A stretch of 64,000 nt of DNA, from contig OY987263.1 in assembly GCA_963920665.1 (NCBI GenBank), positions 23,362,547-23,426,546 on the forward strand, in the 5' to 3' direction. The stretch's first letter is position 1. The number at the start of each line of letters is the position of its first letter. Source of the DNA: Straminergon stramineum. Its lineage: Eukaryota; Streptophyta; Bryopsida; Hypnales; Calliergonaceae. Both the position numbers and the translations under genes were made by a program. The notes under the pieces were generated by a model. That model was given only the letters and a program-made list of their open reading frames with translations, made no database searches and was not told the origin of the DNA. Positions 37,750 to 52,384 of the stretch are shown here, in pieces.

Positions 37750-37804
37750 GGAAATCACCTTCATCTACAAACCAACATTGATACCTATTGTTTTGGCTTG
37801 GCAG

Positions 37805-39515
<1,711 letters not shown>

Positions 39516-39599
39516 TGTTTTTTTTATTTCTTAAGTCTACTTGATTGTGGAGGTGCAGTGGTTGTCGAGTAGACTTTACTTCTATCACTTTAAGCATTT

Positions 39600-42500
39600 T
39601 AACCAATTCATTGGAGGGAGCTTTCATTGGGAGATCACTTAGAGTTGCAGAAAGATCACTTTTCTAAGAAGAAACGAACTCTCTTGAGATTTAGTTGATT
39701 TCTTAGTCTATGCATGATGAATTCTTATGCAATCATTCAAAGTGGGAGGTTGTAGACCATTCCAAAAGGAATAGTAGCTAATCCCATTTCCATTCAAAGA
39801 TCAATGGCCATTGACATTTAGCCAAGGACTTCATGCTAACACTCACCTTGGTAATGGAAGTTCAACCAAGTGTATGAATAGATGATATGCTACTGGTAAA
39901 AGGAGCCAATATGCAAGGTTGGATCAAGTTAGTGACCTTACCTTATGCCTAACAAGGCTGTGATTGTTGGATTGGTAGAGAGAGTTGTAGAGCACTACAG
40001 TCCTAATGTACTTTTATAAAACTTGTCCTCTTTCTTCTCAAAGTTGTTCATAGAGTATTCAATGTAATCCTCAAAAGAGTGAACTCTAAGAGATTTAGTT
40101 AATTATACACACAATTGATATCGATTCCTAGTTTGTCCCTTGCATTTGAGGAGATGTTGCAACCTTGCAGGTGTACAAGTCAGACATGATTTTTCATGGA
40201 TACTTGTAGGAGTTGTAGCTCTCAATTATTGATTTTAGTAGAGAATAGAATGACAGCCACTATTAGGAATCATTTCAATTTGATCTTACAATCACTTTAA
40301 ACCAAGACCAATTTGTATATTCTACATTTGCAAGTGAAAGCTTCAAGTGCCTTGCTACAACTCTTTGTATACCTTGATACTTTTGTGACAATTAGAAGAA
40401 ATTTGTTTTAAGAGGTAATTGTTCATGAAGGTATGATGAGAAATTTGTATTTTACTTGTTTGAGGTGATTGTTTTGAATCTCATAGATGTTTTTCTTGGT
40501 TATGGTCTTGTTGAGGTCTGTTTTAGTACTACAAATTTTTTATTTTAGTCTTTCACGTTTGTGTTTTGTTCCAATAGCGTAGACTTTCTTCTTGTAACTT
40601 GTAACAATAGTGCCTCAACTCGAGAAGGACGCTAAGGACTAAAAGTGTCCTTTGGGTGGTCAACCAAATCTTTTTCATATTGAAGATTCGATGATTGGCT
40701 TTTGTGTAACTTTATTAGCATCTAAATCCTTTTTTGAATTTTTCCATATTTTTGCTTATATTTTTATAAATATATATTGTTTACCTCAATTTCTTCAAAT
40801 TTTTCATATGAAAATGTAGCTTTTAAAATGTCAAGCATTGGTTTGAATGGATGAAAAGTTTTGTGAGAAAAAAAAGTCCTTGGATCCTCTTTATTCATCA
40901 TGTAGAATTGGAACATTGGATTGCTAAGGAATTTGTGTTACATCTACATCATTGAGTCAAGTTCAAGTCATAAAAATTATTTTGATTTTATAGGGGGTAG
41001 TTTTATTTTTTTAAATGGTACACTATAGAGTGTATTTCAATACTTTGAACTAAGACTCTAGGAATCGATGACACAGAGCAACTAGAGATAAAAATTGAAG
41101 GTGAAGAAGAGTTTGTGGAGGATGATGTGGTGCAAGATGAAGAAAAGGAGTTGCTTGAGGATGAGCTCCATAGGCTTCAAAAGCTTGACTCTGTGGCTAC
41201 AATCTCTTCTTTGAGAATGAAGCTCGATCAACTATTCTGTCTTTAAGTCCCTCTATGAAGACTTGTGGCAATACCCATGGTGAGGCCTACCCTCTCTTGT
41301 GACCTCGTGAAGCTTGAGTAAGAATTCGTTAATGGATACCATGATGGAGCTACAATATTTTATGTCACAACTACAAACGAGGCCGAAGAGAGCTTGGAGT
41401 TTTCAGAGGAAGAGATTGATGGCTAGGGGCCATTGTGGAAGACAAAAAATGACATCTTCAATAATCACATTGAGTGAGTGGCTCAGCTCAAGTTCTTAAA
41501 GAACTTGAAATTCTTTATTTGTGATGGAAACCATTGACGCTTGGCATGGATGAACCACATTTCTTAGCTTCATTCCTCAAATCTAAATTAGCACTATGTA
41601 GTGGACTACATTTCATTGGATACAAAGGGGAAGATTCTTGAGGGGGTTAGTGTGTTGAAAAAATAAGGATATAGGTTTGAACAACCACTATTTTATAAGG
41701 GGGTATGAATTTTTTTTCCACATGCTATCATGATGTAATTTCCTAATGGGACCTATTATTCCATACCCTATAATACTTTAAAGATGTCCAATGCCATTTT
41801 TGATACCCTATATTACTCTAAACCCATTTATAATTTTTAGCCCCCATTTTTTTAAGATACCCTATCATATGTTTGCATGTATGTTGCTACTCCAACCACT
41901 CACTACCCCACCCCCCCGAGGAAGATTGAGTTGGTTATGCATGTGATGCATGACATAAATAAGTGAGTGTTTCACTATTACTTTGAGTAGGTGCTTTTCT
42001 TTTTGTTTTGGATTTAGATTTATATATGTCCCTATTGCTATGTAGAATAATTTCTAAGGGTCATCGTATGAATTGTAGATCAATTGAAGATTCCCATGTA
42101 AAGACTAATTCAGTGCACACCTTGTATTAGTTTCAAAAATACAACCTTCTACCAATGGGCCGATTCAACGAGATGTTGAGGCCATCAAAGGTCAAACGTC
42201 GTGGAGTCTAGAAACTTAGAAAGTGAAGAAGACTTGGTATACAATGTCAACTGAGGTTTTCACATCATTTTTTTTTCAAGTGAGAAATGAATTACTTGTT
42301 TTGTCTTTGTCATTTATTTTGCTATATTCTTTGCTTCCATTACTCACAATGATTTTTCATTCATCAATCATTGGATTTATGTAGCAAGAGATTGCCCAAG
42401 CAATAGATGCTACAGTATGAAGATATAACAAAGTCACTTTGTTTGAAGAAAAGAGTGACAAAGATGTCGTGAATGCCATGAGAGTAGGAACAAAAGAAAA

Positions 42501-43340
42501 GAACACAAAGTTGTATGTAAAGATGATCAAGTTGTTGATTGTGGCTAATCCCACTCATGGGCTTAGCTTTCTAGAAGAAGTTTGGTATACAATAAATGAA
42601 TTCATGCCAATGTTGTATGTTAGAATTTGTATTTGGTAATTGGTTTAACTATAAATTTGTACTTGTTCAAGTTGAGAAGCATTGGAACACTAATGAGGTT
42701 CTAAAGATGACTTTGGAGAAACTACAAATGGTTGTGACCTGCAACACAACTTCGGTTCACAAGATCAAAATCCTCAAGTGGTGGAATTCATCTACACCAT
42801 CACATGACGCTAGGAGGTTCCCACTAAGGCCTATATTTGAGACACTACTTAGGCCATTCTTGAATAGATGTGTATGGTATGTTGGGGTAAGTGCTTATGT
42901 GTATATAAAATTCTATGAATTCGTTATTCAAATTCATGCACTTATTTTTATAATACACTTCAATGGTCTAATTAGTTCACTCTTTCTATAGATTGAAGAT
43001 GCATCTATTGAATACTATGAGGATGTAGTAAGATAGGACAACATCATGATCAACATGAAAGTTCCATAGTAGTGTAAGTATTTAGCGGATTAAATAGAAG
43101 GATGGAGGAATAAAATCTAAGATCAAGAATTCCTAGCTGCTCTAAAGGGAGCAAACTATTTCCAAAAAAGTGACTCCTTCATGAATTTTGAGGGACTCAA
43201 ACAAACGGTTCAAAGAGTTCTTTTCCGATTTGTTTCTACCACATTGTACTAGTTTCATTCAAAATATGTGAAAAGCCTTGAAATTATGATATTAGATTCT
43301 TAATTGAATGTCATGATTTTTTTTTTAAAACTAATGAAGG
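39600..43340. other. AT-rich region with undefined coding relics
   Basis: No intact gene is seen. A frame at about 41060-41245 reads acidic (EGEEEFVEDDVVQDEEKELL) and ends at a stop. Frames at 42439-42620 and 42660-42910 have gene-like composition (KWWNSSTPSHDARRFPLRP) but match no family I recognise. These are probably remains of an old mobile element. Confidence 0.3.
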
Positions 43341-43345
43341 AACAA

Positions 43346-43437
43346 TCCAAAACTCAGGGGTCCAAGAGGTATCTCTAGAACCTTAGTCAGATCCAACTAA
43401 GGTTGTAGAGGTACCTCTTGGACCCTTGAGTTTTGGG
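43346..43437. repeat. 92-bp foldback: 41-bp arms, 10-nt loop
   Basis: The left arm (43346-43386, starting TCCAAAACTCAGGGGTCCAA) and right arm (43397-43437, ending TTGGACCCTTGAGTTTTGGG) are reverse complements at about 37 of 41 positions. The loop is TCAGATCCAA. The RNA would fold into a long, nearly perfect stem. Confidence 0.9.
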
Positions 43438-43439
43438 TC

Positions 43440-46400
43440 TTCATGTCTTTTATTTGATTTTTTAAACATTTTGTTCATTCCATTGATGTTTAAATTCATT
43501 GTTTTTCTTTGGTATATTTGATATTGGAATTATAATTTTGCCTATCTTCTCCTATTCCAATTTCATCTACAATGCAGTTAATTCAAGCAGGAGCTTGAAG
43601 TAAAAGGTTCAATCACATAGAATGACCTCCCTCTATTCTTTTCAATTTGGTTGGACCGCAATTCTACAGACTACATGTACACTACTAAACAACTCTGCAC
43701 CTACACAACAACTCATCTTAGTGGTGGAGGGTGGTACATTGACTACCCTATTTCCTTTAGTCGTCCATCACAGATACAATTTTGAAACTCTCTGGAGGGT
43801 ATTGGTACTATTGACATGAAGGTAGATGAGTTTGCAAAACTCACTCAAAGGTAGAAGAAGAGGGCCATGGCGAGGAAGGAAGCCATTTATAGGAAGAGAG
43901 AAGCTCAACTCCAAGTTATTTTGGAGACAAAGGAGAAAAAAAGAAGCAGACCATTTGTCCAAGTTGGTAGAGAAGGAGAAGGAAGAAAAGGCTGAAGCCA
44001 AGGCAAGAAAAAGGCCGAAGGTAGTGGCCTTGTTCCAACATCATCAACAGTGGACCAAGGCTCTTATATGGAAGGTGGAGTTCAAGTTGGGGTGATACGG
44101 AGGGCGGCACTAACGCAATTAACGAAGGACGTTATCACTCATGAGACACAAGTGATCATCCTTGACAATGATGAGTTGGACAAGACTAAGGATTTAATCC
44201 TCAACATCTCTATAGAAGACCTCATGGATGATATCGAGATAGAGATGCCGACTTGGTACAGAGTGGTCATGGATTTCTTGAAGAAGGTAATTTCTTTTAG
44301 TGTGCAATTGAAAATTCATTTTGGAATTGAAAAAACATGATTGTTGTGTAGGTTGGGAATTGATTTTTTGAAGTACCCTATATTGCAGCTGTTAGTGGAG
44401 AAGCCGTGCATGTCCTAAAGTGTGCCCAACGCTAGACCAGAATTGGACCTTGTGTTCTTTGACTACCTAGAGAACCTCCGTGTTCTAGGGGTGTCTTCTC
44501 GGCCAATGAAGGTACTAGAATGAAATGCAGATGAACAAAATGAAGGTCTTGAAGCAGCATTTTGTTTTGTATACAAACATCTGCAAAACCACGGCTTCAT
44601 GATAGTATTTTACTCATGGAGCACAAGAACGAAGAGCTCTATTGCATAATTGTGTGAGATTTATCAAATGGTGAAAAAAAAAGAGTGGATGGCCATGAAC
44701 TATCTACACTTGACCTTAGCATTGAACCCTAGTACTACGGTAAATTTTCTCCTTTGGTTCTTCAAGCTTTCAATGCTATTTGGTAATGCATAAGGTTTTA
44801 TCCTTTTGTAATGTATCATTTGTTTTCATGATTGCAGATGCAATGGTATAGAATTAGCCTCCTTGTCAAGGACTTTGCCGAAAAAGGAAAATTCTTTCAA
44901 ACGCACAATCATGATGAGGAATGCAAGTGAAGACATTCATTTGGACGAGATGACATGTTGATGAACTATACCAAAGAAGATGACATGGCAATGGATGGTG
45001 GAAAGCTATGGCGAGGGGCTCATGAAAAGGACCCTTGATTTTTCAACTTCTCATTGAAGCTACTATAGTCGAAGGAGATTTAGTTGTAGACTGCATCGCA
45101 TCTATAAGTGAGTATTCCATTTCATCGTTGTCCATTCCAATTGTAGTTTTCAAAATTAGTCATTCAATTCATATATTATTTTTTGTTGACTTCAAGTACA
45201 TCGGTTACTACATGTTGTAGTACGAGTAGCCACATTGTGGCTTTCGAGAACATAGACATTTTTGATGCCCTCTTCAAATACATGATGACACCTACTCTAG
45301 ATGTGGTGAAAGCACTAGAAGAGAATGAGCTCCTATGGAAGACCGTGAGTTCCCACAAGTTCTCAAACTGTAGGAACTCGGCCACAACAGCTCGTTGACG
45401 AGGTCAAGTGACAGCCACATCAAATAATACTAAAAAATTCATAGAAAAAAATTAATTTTTTAATATATTTTTTTAATATTTTAATTTTTAATGATTTTTT
45501 TAATTTTTTTAATTTTTAAATAGTTTTAAAATAGTTTTAAATTCTAGACAACCTTAGATGGTTCCCAAACTTGGGAACTAGTCTGAAGCAACCCTCCAAG
45601 GCAGCTGAATCCCATCTAATGGACTACCTAAACCACCGTTAGTTCAGGCATGACAAGATCCAGATGAAATGCCCGTGGTGCCTTAGAAATTTGTTCATAA
45701 GGAAAAATTCAATAAGTAAGTTTGCAATTTTTTATTCTTTCTTTGCATGGAAATTTTTATGTTGTGAAAGTCTAACATTGTATTGTACTTCGTTTGCAGC
45801 CATTGAGGATTGATGTCATTGAATACAATGATGATGAAACAAAGTCCTCTCTTCAATCTAGAGAAGACTTTTGATCTTCTAATTTATGTAAAGCAGTTAG
45901 CATTGGCCTTTAAGGATTTTGGTTGCTCAAAACCAAAATGCCATTAAAATACGTATGCTTTAAATATTTTAGAGTTTATAGATGAATCAGCATCCGTCAT
46001 CCAAGGGTAGAAAAACTTTAGATTCATCTACTAATGACGATTCTGCAACAAAGTCCATTGGGACTTAGACTCATGAAATTGACATATCTTATGAGTCAAA
46101 TTATTATGTGTGAATTTTCATTATAATTGGATTTGAGAGTTTTATGGCTATATATAAGGTGTCATTTATTTTCCTTTACCTTTTCACATTATGTGATTTC
46201 ATTTACAATTGAGTATCATATTTTGTTGCACCAAAGATATACAAAAATATATCTTCACTGACTTCAAATTTGCAAATATGAATGGAAATTCCTAAAGAAT
46301 CGCTAATCCCTAAATCCAAAGTCATAGATACATCATCCATGTTTTTGAAAATAACAAGATGTGTGGGCCCTAAAGAATCACCTACAAAATCACATATTGA

Positions 46401-47320
46401 AGGAAGTTGGATCTAATATAAAGATGAAATCTTTTTATTAATAATTTTTATCTCTAAAGAATCCTAAAGAACTATATAGGTGTAACAATGTAGACTATCT
46501 TTAAATTGTTTGCAAGGAATGCTTAATGTCTAAATCTTTTGGGGTGAGGTGGAATCTCTACAATGTCTTCTTGTAGGTAGCTAGTGGTTGAAGTATTGAT
46601 TGTCTCTAGAGTAGGTTCAATAGTAGAATTTATCATTTCTTGAATTAAAATTTGTATGTGTTTGAAGGATAGATCCTTTCAATCGCCATCGTATAAGTTG
46701 AATTTTACTTTAAATTGGTAAGCTTGAAACGATGATAGTTCTCTAAAAAGTATTGGCTTTAACATCTTTCGTATTTGTGTCTTGGTTAAAACATGAGCAT
46801 CATCATTCAGTACATTGTATTAAGGTATTGGTATAGTTCTAAATTTCATTTTAAGTTTTAGGGTTTTGAATGTAATCTCCCAAACCTAGCATATTTCGCA
46901 AGTCTTATCATCACACATTGAGTCCATTTTGACTATTATTGTGCTTTGAGGGACCAATTACAGACATTTTGCTCGTGTTTATCTGATACTATAGCCTCCA
47001 TTGCATTAAACTATAGAAATTTGTTGATGGTCATTCTAGCATTGTGGCACATGACTATAAAGGTATCTTCTTATGTTTGATGTTGTTAGTTGATGCTTGC
47101 AAATTGGAGAAAGATATTCAATTGTATCAACTTTGGAGTTAAGAGTTTGTATTGTAAAATGTGGTGTGATTCCACAGAAGCTTAACCATTTATTTTGCAA
47201 ATAGTATTTAGTTTCATTATTTTCTCATTTTTCTTGTGAATCAACTCTATACTAAAGGTTTGGAGCATTTTCATGCATTTGGACAACTCTTCCTTATGGT
47301 TGAAGCTACCAATTATAGCA
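43440..47320. other. AT-rich region with exon-like relics, unidentified
   Basis: A frame at 44050-44292 reads GGVQVGVIRRAALTQLTKDV and ISIEDLMDDIEIEMPTWYRV, ending at a GTAATT donor-like site. Downstream blocks (LDLVFFDYLENLRVLGVSSR at about 44450; MAMNYLHLTLALNPSTTVNF at about 44690) look like successive exons of one decayed gene. Stops interrupt between blocks. I cannot name the family. Confidence 0.3.
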
Positions 47321-47328
47321 TGTTCTAC

Positions 47329-47482
47329 ATAGTACTTTTGTTATTTAGGTAGCTACTATACAATTACTGGTAGTTTACAATAAATTTGGTCAAATTCTTA
47401 GCAAATTCAGCATAGTACTTTTGTTATTTGGTAGCTATTATTCAATTACTGGAAATTTACAATAGATTTGGGCAAAATCCTA
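47329..47482. repeat. Two-copy tandem duplication, ~83-bp period
   Basis: CATAGTACTTTTGTTATTT is followed by TAGCTA, CAATTACTGG and TTTACAATA in both 47329-47400 and 47411-47482. The copies differ at several positions. Confidence 0.8.
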
Positions 47483-49416
47483 GTATGATGGGAATATGGC
47501 AAAGTGCATTGGTGACAAGGTGCACCCCACAATGTAAGCCCCTAAAATACTACCCCTTGGCATAGAGTTTTCAAATCGCATTCTAGAGTGAACTCTTTTT
47601 GCAGTTGAAAACTAGAGCTTGAAATCTGACTCATCATACTCAATCCATCTATTGGCTAGAATTATAGATCTTCTTCATGTTTTCTCCTACTTGCCTAAGG
47701 ACCTCAACTTTCTTGAGCACACTAGTGATATGGGCTAGAAAGAGTGTGTACCCAAAATTTTCAACATTTCTTGAATTGTTGGTTGATGAGGTTTTGTAGT
47801 TTGCACAAGCTCATGAAAAGGGTTTAACTTCACTTAGTTGTAACCCCAATTGCATCTCAATGTACCCCCCCTCTTTGTTCTAGAACCAAGATTTAGGATA
47901 ATCATACTTATCTTATGAAATTTATGCCACATGAACAAGCCTAGATTTAGGTTCAGAAATAAAGAAGATTTTGCATTGTGATGTAATCAATTGGGGGTCA
48001 CAATTTGGTTTTCTTGCGTTATGCAAGTTAACCCCTCATCGCCCAAGGGGACGAAAAGTGTCCTCACACACATTGTCTAGCAGTCAAAAGAGAGATCACC
48101 ACATCATGCAGGGCTCATTTCTCATCATCTTTCAAAACCTACAAAGTTGCGCGCTTATTCATAAGCAGAAACCTTCAAAGAAAATTCACAACACTATCTC
48201 TTCATAAGTCTAAAAGGCAAGTCAACTTATTGGCAAATGACACTAATAAAACCAAGTTGAAAAGACGAACAAATTTCTCTTCACATTTCTATGCAATTGG
48301 TAGGATACAATCTGCAAGAATCCCGATTCAATTGTTTCATAAAAAAACCCAAGTCTGATCTGTTCAACGATTGCATTTACATACCTCATATGCTTGTTGT
48401 ATCTCTTGGAACTTTTTCCCTGCATTTGTGTGTACCTTGATCATGTCTGAAAACCATTTTTTGCCAACTACAACCAAAAGTAACCAAACATAAATATAAA
48501 ATACTAACTGAAACTTACAGCCTATGCACTTCACTTGTCAATAACTCCTAAGCGCCCTCAAAGGTTAAGTCATATATATTTGGACAAAAATAGGTAAAAT
48601 TTCAAAAACAAATATTATTACAAAGTAGCACTAGTACAAAGCCACTGCTATCAAGATCAATTTACACAAACCTTTACTCTGGATCCACCAGAAAACTCCA
48701 ATTGAACCCTCAATAATCCAATTTCAGCGTATCATCCCTCTGTGCAAACAAAAGAGCTTCAAAATATCAAGTACTTGATAATAAGTAGACCTAATCTCCT
48801 CGGCATTCTGCAATCCTGAAGTCTCATTGAAATTCTGTCAGAGCCATATGTTGAACGCCTGCAGCCTCAACCACATCCAAAGTTTACAGCATTGATACCA
48901 CATCCACGGATGCCAATTGTCAATATGGTGGTTTAAGGTAGTGAGTGCAATCTCATGACAAAACCATGAAAAATGAAGAGTAAAAGCAACATTCATGAGA
49001 ATACTTCTAGAGACAATTATATTGTCATACCTATTGCATGGAAGCTTCTCCTGCCATTAGCCTTAACCCAGTCGCCACCAATCCTACTGTCGCAGACCTA
49101 AGTGCACCCCCCTAAAAAACCAAGCCATACTCAAAAATATGTCTTCAAGTATTGTTATTTTTACAAGAATATGAAGTCAAGAAATGGTAGCTGATAGGGA
49201 TCTACAAACAAAGACATTCATTAATGGGATGGGACCTAACATTGACTCTAAAATCAACCAATTACCCTTACAATTTGGTTTCATCTTTTCCAACAAGTAA
49301 CAGGTCTAGTAAGGTGTGCATCAATAGCCTGACCTCAGATGCTTCAGTGGCTAAACCATCTCATGGGACCTAAATCAAGAACAAATCTCACACTTTCTGT
49401 CGCAAATCTAGGATAA

Positions 49417-49698
49417 TTTACTAGAAACTACCAAACGAAGAACTTTGGGGCCCCTACGCCAATTCAGTGTCTTCAAAAAGTCTATATTCTTGAAATAATA
49501 CTCCGTACGAATTATTTAATTGATGGGCTTGTAACACAACAACTCCCAGACTTGAAAGATGATCTTGAGAGGAAAAATGTGCTTCCCTCGTCGATAGAGC
49601 TTTTGATGTTGTCCTACTACACAACTCCATCTGCCACGTTTAATGCAAACGATCATGAGTTTATTAAGCTTTTCAACTTCTACCTTGAAGTATCATAA
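49417..49698 (+). pseudogene. Exon-like open frame without start, unidentified
   Basis: A 93-codon frame with no initiator Met runs to TAA at 49696-49698. It has typical protein-like composition in an AT-rich setting: PIQCLQKVYILEIILRTNYL, IDGLVTQQLPDLKDDLERKN, VLPSSIELLMLSYYTTPSAT, then FNANDHEFIKLFNFYLEVS. A CAG that could serve as an acceptor lies at 49487-49489, within PIQCLQ. It looks like a captured or orphaned exon of a conserved cellular protein, but I cannot name the family. No neighbouring exons were found. Confidence 0.35.
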
Positions 49699-51472
49699 TT
49701 ATGAGGACCAAATGCAAACACTAGCATGCACAATATCAATAAGCACTCCTCAATCTCTAGGTCTGAGCGAACGAGAAAAAAGGAAGGTGCTATAGTCCGC
49801 ATGAAAAATCTCTATTAAAGTGATCCAAAACAAAACAAGAGTCCAACAGTGCATTGTGACAAAAGTAAGGGATAGACAAAGGAGCACAAAACACCCTAAG
49901 CTAGAGAATTACATCTTCTTGATAGGAATTTTTTGCAAAACTCAAAAACATTCACTCCTCATACTTGCAATCCTCAACGACGCTAAATATTTAAAAATTG
50001 ACCAATTGTAACAGTTCAATCTCAAACACCTAATAAATTCAGCCACAAACTTAATCCACAACCTTAAAATTCAAGAACCAAACACTCCCCCAATTCTATG
50101 TTTCCAAACGCCCCTTACCAACTCCAACACTCCACACACACACCCTAACCAAGCAATCCTCTCACTCCACTCCTCCATACACTCAAACTAGCACAACCAA
50201 GTAAACCCAATACCCGTGCAAAACCATGAAATTCAACATCCCCTCCGAAAATCCTAATTCCAAGTGCATTGGCTTATAGAGAAAGAAGCGGCAAATGATC
50301 TCCGAATTGTTGCAATCAATGGAGGCAGAAAAGAGTGTTGTTGTTGCTGCAATAAATGCAGCGTGTGATGCCACGATATGGATGCCGTGGCAGAAACTTA
50401 AGATCAAACAAATAACCAAAATATATTTGTTAATAAATGAAGTCAAATTGCATTCACATACAATTATGAAAAGGAACCATCCTATTGACCGGCTTCAACT
50501 TCTTGAATGTGCGGTGAATTTTGGAGCTCCAAACGACATGCCAATGCAAGCGATGGCGACGCTGACGTTGACTCCCCTGCCCATCACACGTTCCCCAACG
50601 GCGCCGAAGGTCCCTGTCAAGGGAGCGTCACCTTTCTCTCACAGGGCCCATAAAAAGTTCCAACTTACAGGTTCACAAGCTCGCATGTTAGCAACCTTGC
50701 TATAGGTGGCAACAAACCAAAGGTGACAAAATTGGGTGCTCCTACTTGGTTGTTCTAAATAAGTTAAAATAAAACAAGTAGCTAGTATGTTGCATGAGTC
50801 TTTGGGAGACTGTATCATTGGCTTGCTTTTGAAGTTGTATATATGTCATTTTTCTTTGATGGTTCTTATGTAAAAGTTTGTCATTCCTTATGTTGCTAAG
50901 TTTGCTTGGTATTTCTCATCTGCTTCTCTACACACTCTCATGACCTACTTGTAATTGGATATGGTTAGCAAAGAAAATCAAATCTAATCATCAATCTTGC
51001 CACAAAAAAATTTGACTCTCTTCTAAAGCTCATATGTTAAGCATATTTGCATTTTTCAATGATACTTCCAATCTTCTAAGTTGTCATCCACTTCCATCAA
51101 ATATGTGACAACTAATAATGATTTCCAACAATTAAAGAAAATTGATTTTCATGCTTTGTAAGTGGAGACTTGTCTTTATTTGCTAATCTCAAAAGATCTA
51201 TTGTTTCCTATAGAAAAATTGGTGAAGTTCACTCAAAAAGTGAATAAACCATGGATGGAGACAAGAACCAAAAGCTTATGAGATCCCTTAGAAACTTCAA
51301 AATTCTATCTCCTAAAGTAGGAAGATGACTCATAATTGAGAGGATGTGACATTATGTTTCTTTGTAGAGTTTTTTCCTATTCCACCTTTGTAGGATTCAA
51401 TGATTCCATTCACCAAGCCATCTTCTTGAATTGTCACCCAATACTTTGAAAAAATGAAACATTAACCCTTAA

Positions 51473-52116
51473 TCCCTAAATGCTTGAGGCACCAAATTAT
51501 AGTATCACCAATACTTTGAAGTTAAAGAAACCTAACCAATTTTCTACTTTTAGTAGTTTGTATTTTTGAGAAATTCTTTTTGAAGTCTAATTTTAGCTGC
51601 AAAAATCTAATTTTGAAATCAATTGATTATATTCTTCCTATTCAAGATTTTATGCAAAGGTGTTCATTGAAATCTTGACTTTCCACAATGTTGAGGGCTC
51701 TTAGAAATGAGCCTCAAATACACTAGATCTTAGAGAAAAAATCACATTAGAAATTCATTTAAAAATTGTAGAGTAGATTTTGCCAAGCCATAAATTGGTT
51801 GGAGTTATGCATGTTAGGCTTTCTACCCTTATATTTTTTGGGTGACCAAATTTTTAGATTCGATATGTAAAAAGAGGATTGAAAGACTTCAAATCACTTT
51901 TGCAATTCTAACACCCTTATGATCAAACACTATAATCCTTCAATCCATAAATGAAATTGATGTGTTTTCTTTCCATATGTAATCTCTAACATGTCAGGTT
52001 TGAATTTGTACAGTTACAACTCCAAAGAAATTGATACAACTTTTCAAAATGTTGTCTTTTTGTTCAATTTAGAGCAAATTCCTAGAAGGTCAGAAAAGGC
52101 CTTGGGCATTTAGGGG
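51473..52116. mobile_element. TTAA-flanked 644-bp element (copy B)
   Basis: The element is flanked by TTAA at 51469-51472 and 52117-52120. The left end TCCCTAAATGCTTGAGGC and the reverse-complemented right end CCCCTAAATGCCCAAGGC match at 14 of 18 positions, the best terminal inverted repeat of the family here. The interior is AT-rich and non-coding. It ends about 270 bp beyond the stop codon of the ABCB gene. Confidence 0.6.
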
Positions 52117-52384
52117 TTAAGGGTTCTTATACATCTGGACACGCCTTGAATAAAAGAATCCATCTAGTACTTCACAATTAGTCGAAACCAGAAGTGTGCT
52201 AGGTTCACCACTTCATTACAAACTTGTTACATTATACAATAGGAACTTTTTTTGTAGGAATCAAATCTAGTTAAAACCCCAAGCCCTGGCCTATTTCATC
52301 TGCACGAAGAACACACTTAGAGCTGGGCAATTATAAATGAATATCACATAATCATGAATTTCAAAATCTTTCACAGCAGAGTTA

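Noticed and set aside
48032..48564. Further TTAA-flanked element (left end CCCCTCATCGCCC)
   Set aside because: The right end before TTAA 48565-48568 does not form a convincing inverted match.
50295..50705. 136-codon frame ending in a GC-richer stretch
   Set aside because: No family resemblance, no splice context and no conserved motif. A relic is possible but unsupported.
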